Both the position numbers and the translations under genes were made by a program. Shown in pieces: positions 1 through 11,151 of a stretch of DNA of 64,000 nt. The stretch's first letter is position 1. Each line of letters begins with the position of its first letter. The DNA is from Morinoia aosen (Eukaryota; Arthropoda; Malacostraca; Amphipoda; Talitridae), in contig CM059564.1 in the NCBI GenBank assembly GCA_030386875.1, positions 48,752,075-48,816,074 on the forward strand, in the 5' to 3' direction. Below the pieces are notes generated by a model that did no database searches, was not told where the DNA came from, and saw only the letters and a program-made list of their open reading frames with translations.

Positions 1-391
1 ATAAATCATGAATGGCTCTACAGCTGAACTCCTACAAATTTTGTACCAACAACTTGAGATGTAGAAAACATGGCAAGTTACTGAATTAGAATGCAGCATA
101 ATTAATGAATTACGACATTTTGAATATTAGCTCATATAAATGAATGACCTCATTCTACGCGTTCATTAGTGACATTTGAATTACCATAAGCTCTAAGTTC
201 CACTGAATCTCTAATAATGAGGACTTGGTATCACCATGTACAGGACTTGTACCTCTGTTGTCCACTGCAGTTTGGAATGTGGACTAAGTTTCTCTTTTAA
301 AATTGTTCTCAATTAAGCTTCTAAATGTCCGATCTGGTTTGATTCTCAGCAGAACATATTCTGGCGGTTAATTTTCGACAGCATCTTGCAC
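1..391. other. AT-rich intergenic DNA
   Basis: No open frame, repeat or RNA gene that I can support is visible. It leads into the MITE at 395. Confidence 0.6.
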
Positions 392-394
392 TAA

Positions 395-651
395 GGTCCA
401 TTTCACACTGAGCTAGCAAAGCCGCACCTAGCAAGCTCGCATGAGCTATCTAGCAGATGGTCTGCGAGACCGGTAGATAGGAATAGCACTATTACGAGTC
501 GTTGCCTTCACACTGAACTCCCACGTTTTGCCCAGCATCCAGCATGCGAGGTGAAATTGCTATTCCTACCTACCAGTCTCGCAGACCGTCTGCTATACAG
601 CTCATGCGAGCTTGCTAGATGCTGCTTTGCTAGCTCAGCGTGAAATGGGCC
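395..651. mobile_element. PIF/Harbinger-like MITE
   Basis: This is a 257-bp hairpin element with no coding capacity. The left end GGTCCATTTCACACTGAGC and the reverse complement of the right end, GGCCCATTTCACGCTGAGC, are nearly identical inverted repeats. The symmetry extends inward through matching stretches such as AGCTCATGCGAGCTTGCTAG and the GTCTGCGAGACCGGTAG region. The element is flanked by TAA at 392-394 and TAA at 652-654. A three-base TWA target duplication with GGSCC...TTCACAC termini is typical of PIF/Harbinger DNA transposons, so this is probably a non-autonomous member mobilised in trans. The central 60 bp are less symmetric. Confidence 0.8.
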
Positions 652-654
652 TAA

Positions 655-1335
655 GTTATTTGCTCGATGTTGAACTTATGACGAATAAGTTGCCCAGAAC
701 CCTCATTTGCTAAAAATTTCAGTCATTTACCCCATGAAAATTAATTTGAAGTTTGTTTACGTAATACTTTACTGCTGAGCAATGAATGGAGGTATACCTG
801 AATTTTGCAATGAATTACTGCTGAGCTAAAATGATTCAAGCTGACTCTGAGGGCGCATTCTCTGGCTCCCATCATTGAGCTTTATTATAAATTCAGAGGT
901 ACGAGGTATTCTAGTTGGAGTTCATTTCAAATGCTTTTTTTGGCTTTGAGTAAAAATAACATCGTACCAGAAAGAAAACCTTGAGTACACTGAAGTCTTT
1001 GTTACGTTCTCTTTTAAAACACGACGTATCAGCTGAGATAGTCTTCCCGATATATCATCCGATGGGTCAAATAGAAATTTGCATCTAAAGAGGCTTACAG
1101 AATAAATACACTCGCCAAAGAGCAGCAAAATTCGATTGCTGTTCTTTCTGGGAACTCTAAAAATAATTTCTGGATAGAACTGTCGTGGTTGCCTATACAA
1201 AAGAATATGCTGAAATATCAGAGATTCGTATAATATTTTAAGCGACCGTTATCCGGCCATAGAAAAACCATCGGCTGCAGAATTGACTTCCTTCCCAGCA
1301 ATAGCACCGTACCAGAACAGCACGTCTTCACTGGG
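655..1335. other. Intergenic DNA, no supported gene
   Basis: The stretch contains one unremarkable minus-strand open frame (922-1200) with no recognisable motif and no codon-like bias, which I treat as chance. Confidence 0.5.
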
Positions 1336-1341
1336 CTATGC

Positions 1342-1610
1342 GCACGGTAGAGAAAACAAGGTAGAACCATTTGTATGGAGGAAAATACACCTTCTCTTTT
1401 TCGGCTAGCCAATAGAAGAGCTTCATTTCAAACAAATTTCATGACGTCACCTCTGCGTTACGTCAGGCCAATAGTGGTACCAAATTTGGGGCTACAGTGT
1501 TGCCAGATGCAATACGAGCGCTGCTACTGGTTCATTGCCGTGACGTCAGCATTGCCACACTGTCGAAGGAAAAAAACTGGTTTGACCCTACCTTGTTTCT
1601 TCTACCGTGG
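1342..1610 (-). mobile_element. Family B MITE, copy 1 (CRE-bearing, 6-bp TSD)
   Basis: This is a 269-bp copy of an element also found at 7172-7444 and 40597-40871, here in reverse orientation. Its termini are imperfect inverted repeats of the form CCACGGTAGARGAAACAAGG followed by TAGGGTC. It is flanked by CTATGC (1336-1341) and CTATAC (1611-1616), a 5/6 match that fits a six-base target duplication. Inside are two perfect TGACGTCA palindromes (1442-1449 and 1541-1548) and two CCAATAG boxes at conserved positions. There is no transposase, so it is non-autonomous. The superfamily is not clear to me; 6-bp duplications are known for Dada and IS3EU transposons, but the ends do not settle it. Confidence 0.8.
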
Positions 1611-1616
1611 CTATAC

Positions 1617-2179
1617 CAGTGCGCCTGTGTTGTGTTCGTAGCGTTAGGATGTTACATCATTATGTCACGCTTTTTATTGAAGCCCACGTGTATAGTACTG
1701 GTCGATCTCCTACAAAGGTAAAAACGAAGTTTTATCAATTTCTTCCATCGATACAGCGCAAATATATTATCTTTATTAAACAAGAGTTGTAGAAGCCTGT
1801 AGGATCGAACTAAAATGTCATGACCTCTCACGCAGATAAGAAGATAAACTGTGACAGTTTACTGTTCGGTTAGCTGTTATCATTCCAACACTGGATTTGC
1901 CCGTTGTGCAGACACTTCTTACTTTCATTTTACTAGTTCGTTCAGTCTAAACCAAACTGGGTGTTTATGTAATGCTTCGTTTTGTTGCTAATCATACAGA
2001 CTAAAATTAAATACTTACGCGTATTCTACATACAGAAAAGGTCACTATCATTTCTTTCATGAACAATGAAAGTGGTAAATGCATTGACAGCACTGAAATG
2101 GGTGCTATCAAAGAACGTAGAAACCCTTTCTCGTGCAAAATTTGAATCTTCAAGGACTGCAGATTTTTGATTCTCCGCT
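1617..2179. other. Intergenic DNA, no supported gene
   Basis: Nothing beyond simple AT-rich sequence is seen. On the minus strand a GTAAGTATT splice-donor-like site ends an open frame near 2018, but no good acceptor pairs with it. Confidence 0.4.
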
Positions 2180-2500
2180 TTCGCAGTGTCGACTCAAAAA
2201 TAATGACATGAACTGAAAGAGAGTCGAGTCTAGAAACATGTGAAATAAAATACGAAGGACGAAAAAAAAAGACCGCAGACTGAAGACTGAAGAAAAAGAA
2301 AACTTTCACAGTTTCGATCTAAAAATAATGGCCTCAACTGAAAGAGAGTCGCGTCAAGAAGCGTGTGAATTATAATAAGAAGAACGAAAAGAGAAGACTG
2401 AAGACTGAAAAAAGGAAGACTTTCACAGTTTAGATCTAAAAATAATGGCATGAAAGGAAAGAAAGTCGCATCAAAAGGCGTGTAAAATAAGGCTTAAAAA
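2180..2500. repeat. Tandem repeat, about 120-bp unit, 3 copies
   Basis: Three diverged copies start near 2190, 2318 and 2435. Each contains the landmarks CTAAAAATAATGRC, GAAAGAGAGTCG and GACTGAAGACTGAA. The copies differ by substitutions and small indels, so the array is old. The purine-rich strand bias (A/G on plus) makes the minus strand appear open, which explains the Phe/Ser-rich frames there. Confidence 0.85.
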
Positions 2501-2780
2501 AATATACTGAAGAGGATGGCGGTCTCAGTTGTCCTGGTGTTCAGGTCACACTTCACTGAGCGCCTTCCCTCGCTCCACAGACGCTCATCGCCCCAGCCAT
2601 TTAAAAAAACACGATTTTTTAGAGAAAGAGCAGTTCTTTTTTAGGGCTGCGTAGGGTAAGGGAATGGTAAGGCGCTCTGAGACGCCGTCATGGTACTGGG
2701 TGAGGGTCATGTTCATGGTAGTGAGGCGTCTGCTGCACATGAGGGGTGGACATGTTTATGGAGGTGAGGGTAGATGCTGT
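2501..2780. other. Unique spacer grading into the 40-bp array
   Basis: The last 90 bases (about 2695-2780) contain degenerate forms of the 40-bp unit downstream (CATGTTCATGGTAGTGAGG, GCTGCACATGAGGGGTGGAC), as expected for a decaying array edge. Confidence 0.5.
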
Positions 2781-3633
2781 AGAGTGGGCTGCACATGACA
2801 GGACATGTTCATGATGCTGTAGAGTGGGCTGCACATGACAGGACATGCTCATGATGCTGTAGAGTGGGCTGCACATGACAGGACATGTTCATGATGCTGT
2901 AGAGTGGGCTGCACATGACAGGACATGTTCATGATGCTGTAGAGTGGGCTGCACATGACAGGACATGTTCATGATGCTGTAGAGTGGGCTGCACATGACA
3001 GGACATGTTCATGATGCTGTAGAGTGGGCTGCACATGACAGGACATGTTCATGATGCTGTAGAGTGGGCTGCACATGACAGGACATGTTCATGATGCTGT
3101 AGAGTGGGCTGCACATGACAGGACATGTTCATGATGCTGTAGAGTGGGCTGCACATGACAGGACATGTTCATGATGCTGTAGAGTGGGCTGCACATGACA
3201 GGACATGTTCATGATGCTGTAGAGTGGGCTGCACATGACAGGACATGTTCATGATGCTGTAGAGTGGGCTGCACATGACAGGACATGTTCATGATGCTGT
3301 AGAGTGGGCTGCACATGACAGGACATGTTCATGATGCTGTAGAGTGGGCTGCACATGACAGGACATGTTCATTATGCTGTAGAGTGGGCTGCACATGACA
3401 GGACATGTTCATGATGCTGTAGAGTGGGCTGCACATGACAGGACATGTTCATGATGCTGTAGAGTGGGCTGCACATGACAGGACATGTTCATGATGCTGT
3501 AGAGTGGGCTGCACATGACAGGACATGTTCATGATGCTGTAGAGTGGGCTGCACATGACAGGACATGTTCATGATGCTGTAGAGTGGGCTGCACATGACA
3601 GGACATGCTCATGATGCTGTAGAGTGGGCTGCA
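2781..3633. repeat. Highly homogeneous minisatellite, 40-bp unit, about 21 copies
   Basis: The unit begins AGAGTGGGCTGCACATGACA and continues GGACATGTTCATGATGCTGT. It repeats without indels from 2781 to 3620 and ends in a partial copy. I see only isolated variants: GGACATGCTC near both edges (2841, 3601) and ATTATGCTGT at 3371. Variants concentrated at the edges and a near-invariant core indicate recent homogenisation by slippage, unequal exchange or gene conversion. No protein is implied. Confidence 0.97.
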
Positions 3634-3758
3634 TATGCTGCAGCAGCTGCCCTCCCAGCCCGCACATGGGCAGTCCCACGTACGTTTCGTACATTCAATT
3701 GTGAACGCCTGGTCTCTTTATTTCCTTATGCAATAATACTTTGATGTCAGAATTTAAA

Positions 3759-3780
3759 TTAGTTAGTTAGTTAGTTAGTT
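3759..3780. repeat. (TTAG)n microsatellite
   Basis: There are five and a half perfect TTAG units. The tetramer differs from the telomeric TTAGG pentamer, so this is a simple repeat rather than telomere sequence. Confidence 0.9.
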
Positions 3781-4724
3781 ATTAGTTCATTAATACTTTG
3801 AATTAGATTGAAGTTCAATATCCAACTGAAATTTAAGGTCAATTGTAGTAAGCAATTTCGAGAAAAGCAAACATTAACTGGATCGTACCTTCATTTAACT
3901 ATAATTATGTATTTATGGAAACTGAGTTTGTGACTCCCGGTCGGTCGGCAGCATCATGAAAATCCCCTCCGTGGCCACCGGTGGCGCACGATGCGACCAA
4001 AATGTTAAACTCCACGACATCAAAATCTAGGCTTTTTGCACGTGGGATTATCATTCTGATCTTCTATTTACTGAAGCGAAGGATTTATTGATCGTTTTTA
4101 ACGAGCGAAATAAATAAGATGACCGCAAGGACATAAGATTGCTGAGTCGCAAGTTGTGACGTGTGGAGTTTGAGAAAGTTGAGTCGTCAGATGAAGGGAC
4201 TTAGTGAGCAAAAAGCACTATGTTAAGGAGAAATGCTTCTCGCTTTGGGTTACCCCGCAGTGTTAAGTAATATGAAGGAACCTCAACGTTCTTCTTAATT
4301 CGAAATAAAATTTATATAAACTACAGCTCAAGTTTACTTCTTAAATTTTTGTATGGTTGGAATCCAATCCTTAGAATAGGTAACTGGCTGCCTGGTTTGA
4401 ATCAAAACTTTATTTTAATAGTAGGTAAGAAGTTTTTTAGTTTTGTTGTAAGAAGTAATATTTTTACTTCTTACCTTTGGCAAACTTTTCTTCAATATTC
4501 GTTTGCTCTGCATTCCTTGCATTCTTTCGTTTACATTTCTCTGTTGCTGAATTTCAGTTATTTAGTTCTTTGACATCATTTGCTAATTTTTTCACACCAT
4601 GAAAGTCGCTTACTGGGACTAGTCGATTTTAAGATAAAAGTATATTTTCGGTCGAGGTCTCGACATTAACGTGACGCGCTATCTGATAAGGAACCTCTAC
4701 GCAGCACCTGCTCCTGCTGCCCTT

Positions 4725-4745
4725 TGTGTGTGTGTGTGTGTGTGC
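4725..4745. repeat. (GT)n microsatellite
   Basis: About ten uninterrupted GT units. Confidence 0.95.
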
Positions 4746-5237
4746 GGCTCCGCGACTTTTCTCTTAAGGTAAAAGTGATGCTTGCGGTTTCTAATGGTGA
4801 AGTTTAGTTTTAATCTACGGTGTACACTCCCAGAACACGCACTAAATCAGGCAGCATTTTTTCGCAATTTTATGCAACTTTGAAGTTTTCTCTATACGAA
4901 CGTCCATTAACATTTACATCTGTGTGCTCTTTATTTTTACATTAGCTCCTCCCTACGTTTCGTAGTTGCTTCAATGCTGTTAACATGATTTCATTAGGTC
5001 GAGATTTTCACGTCCGTCTGTGAGAGAATTATTTTCCATATGGGAACTTATGAAGAATAAAATTTCAATTCATATTGTATCCACTTAATATCCAATGCTA
5101 CATGACTGAAAATATTATAATTCTTATTGGAAGGATAATTTTTTCGTGTTAGAATAGTGTCATTTTCGAAAAGAGAAGTAACGTTGGCATGAAAAATCTT
5201 ATTTTGATATTTCCATAGCTGTATTTGCACACTACAG

Positions 5238-5328
5238 TGCATGACCGTCCCAGTAATGACCTACTTCCTGTTGAGAAGCAACACCTCGTGTCAGACAACA
5301 ATGGCCACGGCAGAGTTGTCATAAGAGA
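5238..5328 (+). CDS. Weak candidate internal exon
   Basis: A 91-nt stretch lies between an acceptor-like CACACTACAG and a strong donor consensus GTAAGTTTTT. One frame is open and hydrophilic, reading HDRPSNDLLPVEK then QHLVSDNNGHGRVVIR, with two spare bases at each end. I do not recognise the peptide. An open frame of about 30 codons between an AG and a GT is common by chance, and the 27-bp minisatellite begins 66 bp downstream, so this is only a hint. Confidence 0.15.
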
Positions 5329-5393
5329 GTAAGTTTTTCTGCATGTCTTGGTGACGCGCTGAGATGCTGGAAATCTCGGCTGCTCAGACGGAC

Positions 5394-5940
5394 GTCAAGT
5401 GGAGGCCGACTAAACTTTACGTCAAGTTGGGGTCCACTAAACTTTATGTCAAGTTGAGGTCCACTAAACTTTGCGTCAAGTTGGGTCCACTAAACGTTAC
5501 GTCAAGTTGAGGTCCACTAAACTTTATGTCAAGTTGAGGTCCACTAAACTTTGCGTCAAGTTGGGTCCACTAAACGTTACGTCAAGTTGAGGTCCACTAA
5601 ACTTCATGTCAAGTTGAGGTCCACTAAACTTTGCGTCAAGTTGGGGTCCACTAAACGTTACGTCAAGTTGAGGTCCACTAAACGTTACGTCAAGTTGGGG
5701 TCCACTAAACGTTACGTCAAGTTGAGGTCCACTAAACGTTACGTCAAGTTGAGGTCCACTAAACGTTACGTCAAGTTGAGGTCCACTAAACGTTACGTCA
5801 AGTTGGGGTCCACTAAACGTTACGTCAAGTTGGGGTCCACTAAACGTTATGTCAAGTTGAGGTCCTCTAAACGTTACGTCAAGTTGGGGTCCACTAAACG
5901 TTGCGTCAAGTTGGAGTCCACCAAACTTTGCGTAAACTTT
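5394..5940. repeat. Minisatellite, 27-bp unit, about 20 copies
   Basis: The unit is AAGTTGAGGTCCACTAAAC followed by GTTACGTC. Variants alternate GGGG/GAGG and CTTT/CGTT, and a few units are one base short (GTTGGGTCC). Because 27 is a multiple of three, frames stay open on both strands, giving spurious nine-residue repeat peptides. These are not genes. Confidence 0.96.
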
Positions 5941-6259
5941 ACGATGCAATACACGCCTGACTGCCAGCCGTTAACGTCTGCCCTGCGTAACCTGCAGCTC
6001 TAAATTACAACGAGTTATCGTTCTGCAGCAGCTATATATTACTGAGCTTACAAGTGCTTAGCGAGGATTCTTTGAAGGGAAGTAAGCGAAAAAGAGAAAC
6101 AGTTTCAACTGACGCGTTTATTTCTACCTGAAAATCGCTCGTTTTTCAACTTCAGTTGAAGCTTTGCCCCAAAAATAAACACTAGGGTAACTTTTTCTTC
6201 TGAAGAACGACTGGGGCGATCTGCTCCCTCACCGTGAGCAACAGAAACGTAGGATACAA
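5941..6259. other. Spacer, no feature seen
   Basis: Ordinary intergenic sequence between the 27-bp array and a family A element. Confidence 0.5.
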
Positions 6260-6363
6260 CCCAAGTTTTTTCCCCGGAGCATGCATGTTTTTCGCCGTCT
6301 AAGCGATTTAATTACTTGGGCGGCGGAAAACATGCATGCAGGCGGCGAAAAAATTAGACCTGG
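6260..6363. mobile_element. Family A palindromic MITE, copy 1
   Basis: This is a short, nearly complete palindrome. The left arm (CCGGAGCATGCATGTTTTTC, then GCCGTCTAAGCGATTTAATT) pairs with the right arm (GGCGGCGGAAAACATGCATG, then CAGGCGGCGAAAAAATTAGA). Outer ends resemble CCCA...CTGG. Related copies lie at 7500, 25777 and 37222. It has no coding capacity. No convincing target duplication is visible. Confidence 0.75.
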
Positions 6364-7165
6364 AACTGATGTCGCAGCGATCGATTATAGTCCCTGGGAA
6401 GTGATCCCTCAAGATTTAAAGAATTTCATGATAAAATCGCGTACGATTGAAGCTTTATAGTTCAATGAGAACATCTGTACAAAATCCATCTAGGGAAAAT
6501 ATAGAGAATATAGTATTGTCTTCTGAAGTATTGTTTGTACTCTTTCTAAACTCACAAGCGCTTGAAATGAAGTCTCCTCTGCCGACGTGAATTTGCCTAC
6601 TTCGTCAACCGTCCTGGCAAGTTCTCTAACGCAATATGGAGGTGGAGCTATAGTGTGAAGGTGAACATGAGCGTGGCCAGCAGCAGATAGAGAAGTTGCT
6701 GATGTTGGAGGATGGAGATGACTCTAAAATCTTCTGCACGCTGAGGAGTGAAGTTATTTACGTCGTAGAAATTCTGCTAAGATTTCAACATCATATCCAG
6801 CAAAAAGCTCATTACGGTTACCTTAAACCAAAATCAAACCCTCGCACTTCATCATGAGTGAGGGCGAATTCAACGCTCAATTTACAAGAAAAGTGAGCCC
6901 AAGTTTGGCCAGCGGTGTCCTGGAGCATTCATTACGTTAATTTTGTAGGACCATCTCATCTCGGGTAGAGGTACTTCGCTTTATCTCTCTGGCTCTGTAA
7001 GGCCAGGGATTTCTCGACGGCGCTGTCTTCACTATCGCTCCCGTTCGTTCAGCGCGTCTTTTTACTGCGGCTTTTTTGGTGACTAGCAAGCTGAGGAGGG
7101 CACGGCCCTCTGTGTTTGTTCCTCGTCTTCTCGTGCACTTCATCGGCCCAGTGGGAGCATGTGTG
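6364..7165. other. Intergenic DNA, no supported gene
   Basis: Two overlapping minus-strand frames (6937-7143, 7049-7243) are open because of local GC content, and one runs into the MITE at 7172. Neither has a recognisable motif. Confidence 0.5.
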
Positions 7166-7171
7166 TCTCAC

Positions 7172-7444
7172 CCACGGTAGAGGAAACAAGGTAGGGTCAA
7201 ACAGGTCTTTTTTTTGCCGACTGTATGGGCTTGCTGATGTCACGGCAACGAGCCAATAGCAGCGCTCATATTGCTTCTGGTTGCACTGCTACCCACAAAT
7301 ATGGCTCCATTATTGGCCTAACGACATGGCGTTTTGGTGACGTCATAAAGTTTGTTTGAAATAATGCTTTTCTATTGGCTAGCCGAACCAGAAAAAGTGT
7401 ATTCTCCCCATAGAAATGACCCTACCTTTTTTCCTATACCGTGG
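7172..7444 (+). mobile_element. Family B MITE, copy 2, perfect 6-bp TSD
   Basis: The 273-bp element has ends CCACGGTAGAGGAAACAAGG and its imperfect complement ending CCGTGG. It is flanked by identical TCTCAC hexamers (7166-7171 and 7445-7450), the clearest target duplication of the family. It carries TGATGTCA (7235-7242), one base off the CRE palindrome, a perfect TGACGTCA (7338-7345), and CCAATAG / CTATTGG boxes. The sequence aligns end to end with copies at 1342 and 40597. Confidence 0.88.
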
Positions 7445-7499
7445 TCTCACCTCAGTCGAGTGTCCCAAGACGCGCCAGGAGAAATTCATTGAATGGATT

Positions 7500-7701
7500 C
7501 TCAGTCTAACTTTTTCGCCGCCTACATGCATGTTTTTCACCGCCTAAGCGATTTAATTGCGTATTAGGCGATAATTGCCCGAGCGACCCTTTGGATTTGG
7601 ATATCGCATTAGCTATTTAATTGCATAAATCACTTGGGCCGCGAAAAACATGCATGCAGGCGGTGAAAAAGTTACACAGGGTTGGAAAAGGTTAGACTGG
7701 G
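7500..7701. mobile_element. Family A palindromic MITE, copy 2, expanded centre and doubled end
   Basis: The left arm CAGTCTAACTTTTTCGCCGC leads to CATGCATGTTTTTCACCGCC. The right arm has GCGAAAAACATGCATGCAGG and GCGGTGAAAAAGTTA. The centre holds about 80 bp more than the other copies, with a partial repeat of ATTTAATTGC. After the expected right end (GTTACACAGGG, 7671-7681) a second terminus GGTTAGACTGGG follows at 7690-7701, which suggests a second insertion, a tandem end duplication or a recombinant element. It lies 55 bp from a family B copy. Confidence 0.75.
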
Positions 7702-8609
7702 TTGTTGAGGCGCAGCGCAAATCGCCGCTCGCGGTAGTTTCAGATTCAATGTAAGGAAAAGGAACAAAGAAGAGATGCCGCATTTCCTCAATGTCTCGGA
7801 ACGGAGACCGAGAGCTCGCGTCTAACGAAATGGAGGCTTTAGTGGTCTCCTGTTGCTCCTGAAAACTCCATTTGTTGTTGTGTAATCGTTAATGAAGTCG
7901 ATTTTGTGGGGCCGGGAAAACGTGGAACTTTTCCGTGATCCGCCAAGCAACTGCGGTTTGTTTTTTTTTGTTAAAAATTTACATCAGAGCAACAAGTCTA
8001 ATTTTGCAGCTATTTGGTTTTCTTTCAAATGTGTTTTGGGTCACAAACAGAGCCAGAATAATTTCGGCGTGCTGGTTGTAAACAAATATTTTGTCAGGAT
8101 TCGAACGATTCTTGTAAGTTTATTGCGTTCAGCAATTGCACAAGCAGTTCTCTCAATACCTCAGCACATTGTATCGGCACTTATAAAACTTAAAACTTAC
8201 AGCTTAAAAAGTCCTTACAGCGCAGGAACGATCAAAGAAATCATTCGGGAGACTTATGGTATATTTCACTGGCTTTAAAATTTATTGCGTGAGACAGACT
8301 GCATTTCTGCCGAAGACTCTCTTAATTCTTTATCAAGAGCTGAAGACCACCACAGATGAGAGTCAGCTAACGCTGGTCGCTATAGCAGTTCACTTCACTT
8401 CGAGCCGTGGGCATTTCCTGCAACTTTACAGAGCATCGCTGTCTTAGTTTTACCTCCTAGTTCAGCCTTGGATCTCGCGCTACTTCCACTGCTTTAGATA
8501 TTGAGACATCAAATGAAAGTTTGATGTAGAAGCTTCCTTCACTCTGGCGCGCGCTCCTTCAACTGTTGTGTGTATCACAGGTCAACACTGCTGACATACA
8601 CGTACAAGC
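7702..8609. other. Intergenic DNA with one unassigned open frame
   Basis: An open frame of 128 codons (7892-8278, plus) contains a GTAAGT donor-like site near 8114. I recognise no domain. In AT-rich DNA of this length about one chance frame this long is expected, so I do not call it a gene. Confidence 0.45.
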
Positions 8610-9078
8610 TACCAATACCTCCACACGGCTCACCTACACCCCAACACGGCTCGCCTACCCGCACACTCTGCCAATACCCAACACGGCTCACCAACACCCC
8701 AACACGGCTCACCTACCCGCACACTCTGCCAATACCCAACACGGCTCACCTACACCCCAAAACGGCTCACATACCCGCACACTCTGCCAATACCCAACAC
8801 GGCTCACCTACACCCCAACACGGCTCACCTACCCGCACACTCTGCCAATACCCAGTACGGCTCACATACACCCCAAAACGGCTCACATACCCGCACACTC
8901 TGCCAATACCCAACACGGCTCACCTACACCCCAAAACGGCTCACATACCCGCACACTCTGCCAATACCCAACACGGCTCACCTACACCCCAACACGGCTC
9001 ACCTACCCGCACACTCTGCCAATACCCAACACGGCTCACCTACACCCCAACACTGCTCACCTACACACACGCTACCAA
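8610..9078. repeat. Minisatellite, 58-bp unit, about 8 copies, with nested subrepeat
   Basis: Each unit holds two related halves, AACACGGCTCACCTACACCC and AACACGGCTCACCTACCCGC, followed by ACACTCTGCCAATACCC. The landmark GCACACTCTG recurs every 58 bp (8661, 8719, 8777 and on). The halves show the unit arose by duplicating a roughly 22-bp subunit and adding a unique tail. Thr/Pro/His-rich open frames here are artefacts. Confidence 0.95.
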
Positions 9079-11150
9079 TAATTCTAGTCACGGAAGCACC
9101 AGTTGCGCTGTGGCAGCCTCATCAAGCTCACGCTTCCTTTACCGTTCCTAATCCTATCAAGAATTCCGGCAGATCCTTCCGGTGAATGCCATTACATTAG
9201 CCCTCAAAGGACAAGGGGTCGTCCCCTGGCGACCTGCGCTGCTCAGCAGCCGCCACCTCACTGCCTGCATACTAAATCAGTTCCTGATGAACCTCTCTCT
9301 TCAATTCTTCCCTTAAAAGCTTCTCAAGCATTTATAAACAGAATATTATGCGGGCTATTGGTTGTCTCTTAGTTGGGCTGTCTCCTTGTCGAGTTTTTAA
9401 AATATGATGGCTGTTTGAGTTCATGAGATTCTTCTATTTATAATTCCCAAAAGATGATTCTGTAGCCTCACTATTAACCAAAAGCCCAAGTCCCGATTTA
9501 GCCTTGGGTTGCGTTCCATTTTATATGAGAGACATTGTCTTACACTGACACTTTTGCTCGTAAAAGCTGCCTCAACTTCCATTTGAACGCTGCCTATTAA
9601 AAAAAATATATTTTAAGCTAACTACGCAACTGTTATGAAATGCGCTTTGCTATTTAGCTTTGCTGTTAGAGAGGCTACTAAATTACCTTTTGCGAATGAT
9701 AGACGAATCTCATGAACTCAAACAGCCAATATATTCTAATACGACAAATTTCACAAAAAGTAAATTTGACATGCTGATTTCAGCACAGTCCAGCCTGTGC
9801 GCCTTGTCGTACTACTTTGCTCGTACTGTTTTCTCTCCAGTAACTCCGTGCCCTCTGTCTTGAATCTAACTCTATCATAAGAAGGGTGGCCCACAACTCG
9901 GTGTGTCACTATTTCATTTACCCTTCATTGCCTATGGGTCTGTCAGGCATTGACTGTTTGTTCTGCTCATGCATCAATGCCACAATTCACAAAGTCTGGG
10001 AATGTTTTAAATCATTCAAATAAACCACCTACTCTTGAAACGTACTGCCATCGGACTTGGTCACGTCCATTTTTTTTAATTACTAAACGTCAAGAGTCCT
10101 CAAGACGTGTCATCAATGACATAATAAAGCATTTCATGAAGTTCAAGACAGACCATAATGTGAAAACTCGTAGAGCAACTTTGGAAATTTATCTCGTTTT
10201 TGTTCTATATATTTTGCAGATTATGACTGACATTGAGTCGAGGCTTGAAGCGTTCTATTGAGATGTTTCTAAAGTTGTTCTTGGCCATTAACTGTGTGAT
10301 ATCACAATAGTATAAGGCGTAAACTTCGGGTCAGTGCTTTGAAGCATCGTCCATTAGCCCACAATGTGCGAGGCTCGTGTGTTATTCTATACAAAATACT
10401 TGCACAACGATGCCCTAAAGCTGTGAAGGATCAAATTCATGTTAATATTAGCATTAATCTATACCACAATAAGAGCTGCGTCCGTCTGTCCGTCCGTCCG
10501 TGTGTCACACCCACCAGCAGAAAGTGTGTGATGAGCGTATTTGTGATACAAGCTTCATCCACTCCCCAATTTTCGGTGCATTTATCAATCACATTCGGAG
10601 TCGGAATGAATGTGAGTTACGTGTATTGGCAGGAAACAGGAACGTGTGTCGTGGGATTTGTCGAACATTGTTTTACATTTTTGACGGGTCTTGTGCACTC
10701 GGCCTCATCAACTCTAGGCCGAAATAATTCTTTAATTTATTCTGGTTAATATTTCATTTCGCCTTCTTTCTTATTTTAGAAAAGCTAGTGGACTATAATA
10801 TTGATAATTGTACGCATTCAGGTAAGGAAAAGCACAACATCGCACGAGGTAGGCTGAGGCTCCCAGCAATCCTACTGATTGCGGGCGCTTGTAATTGATT
10901 GTTTTGACAAGACTTGAGATTGGGCGAGCGCTACTTCGCTCGGTGACGGAACGCAAGCTCGCTCTGCTCTACCAATCACTGAATGAGATCAGTTCCGGCT
11001 CATTAGGGAGCTTTGAAGTGTTTCTCGTATAAATGCCTTATTTCATGTCCGAATTTAGCTCCTGTTGTCTTCTGCATCCATGTGTGTAGAGTGTCCTCGT
11101 TCACTTCAGAGTGCGCACGAAAATGCGAGATAGACTAAAAATTACGCTCT
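9079..11150. other. Intergenic DNA with unassigned open frames
   Basis: Two plus-strand frames (9950-10261 and 10339-10749) are open for 100 to 136 codons, separated by stops. Neither contains a motif I know. They could be a decayed coding region, but nothing in the sequence proves it. Confidence 0.4.
10479..10502. repeat. (GTCC)n-like microsatellite
   Basis: Short imperfect run GTCCGTCTGTCCGTCCGTCC. Confidence 0.8.
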
Positions 11151-11151
11151 C

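Larger units (their letters stand above)
3634..5237. other. Intergenic DNA with two microsatellites
   Basis: No gene is supported. A chance AT-rich open frame lies at 4349-4573 (plus), rich in Phe and Leu. Microsatellites are listed separately. Confidence 0.5.

Noticed and set aside
2781-3633. CRISPR-like regular array
   Set aside because: Repeats are directly abutting with no unique spacers; it is a tandem minisatellite. The same applies to the other arrays.
5524-6003. Open frames of 141 and 150 codons on opposite strands with nine-residue repeats
   Set aside because: They are created by the 27-bp tandem unit, which preserves frame on both strands; no start context or non-repeat domain.
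7892-8278. 128-codon frame with internal GTAAGT
   Set aside because: About one chance frame of this length is expected in AT-rich DNA of this size; no recognisable domain.
8566-9151. Thr/Pro/His-rich frames up to 193 codons
   Set aside because: Entirely inside the 58-bp minisatellite; two frames are open with interchangeable repeat phases.
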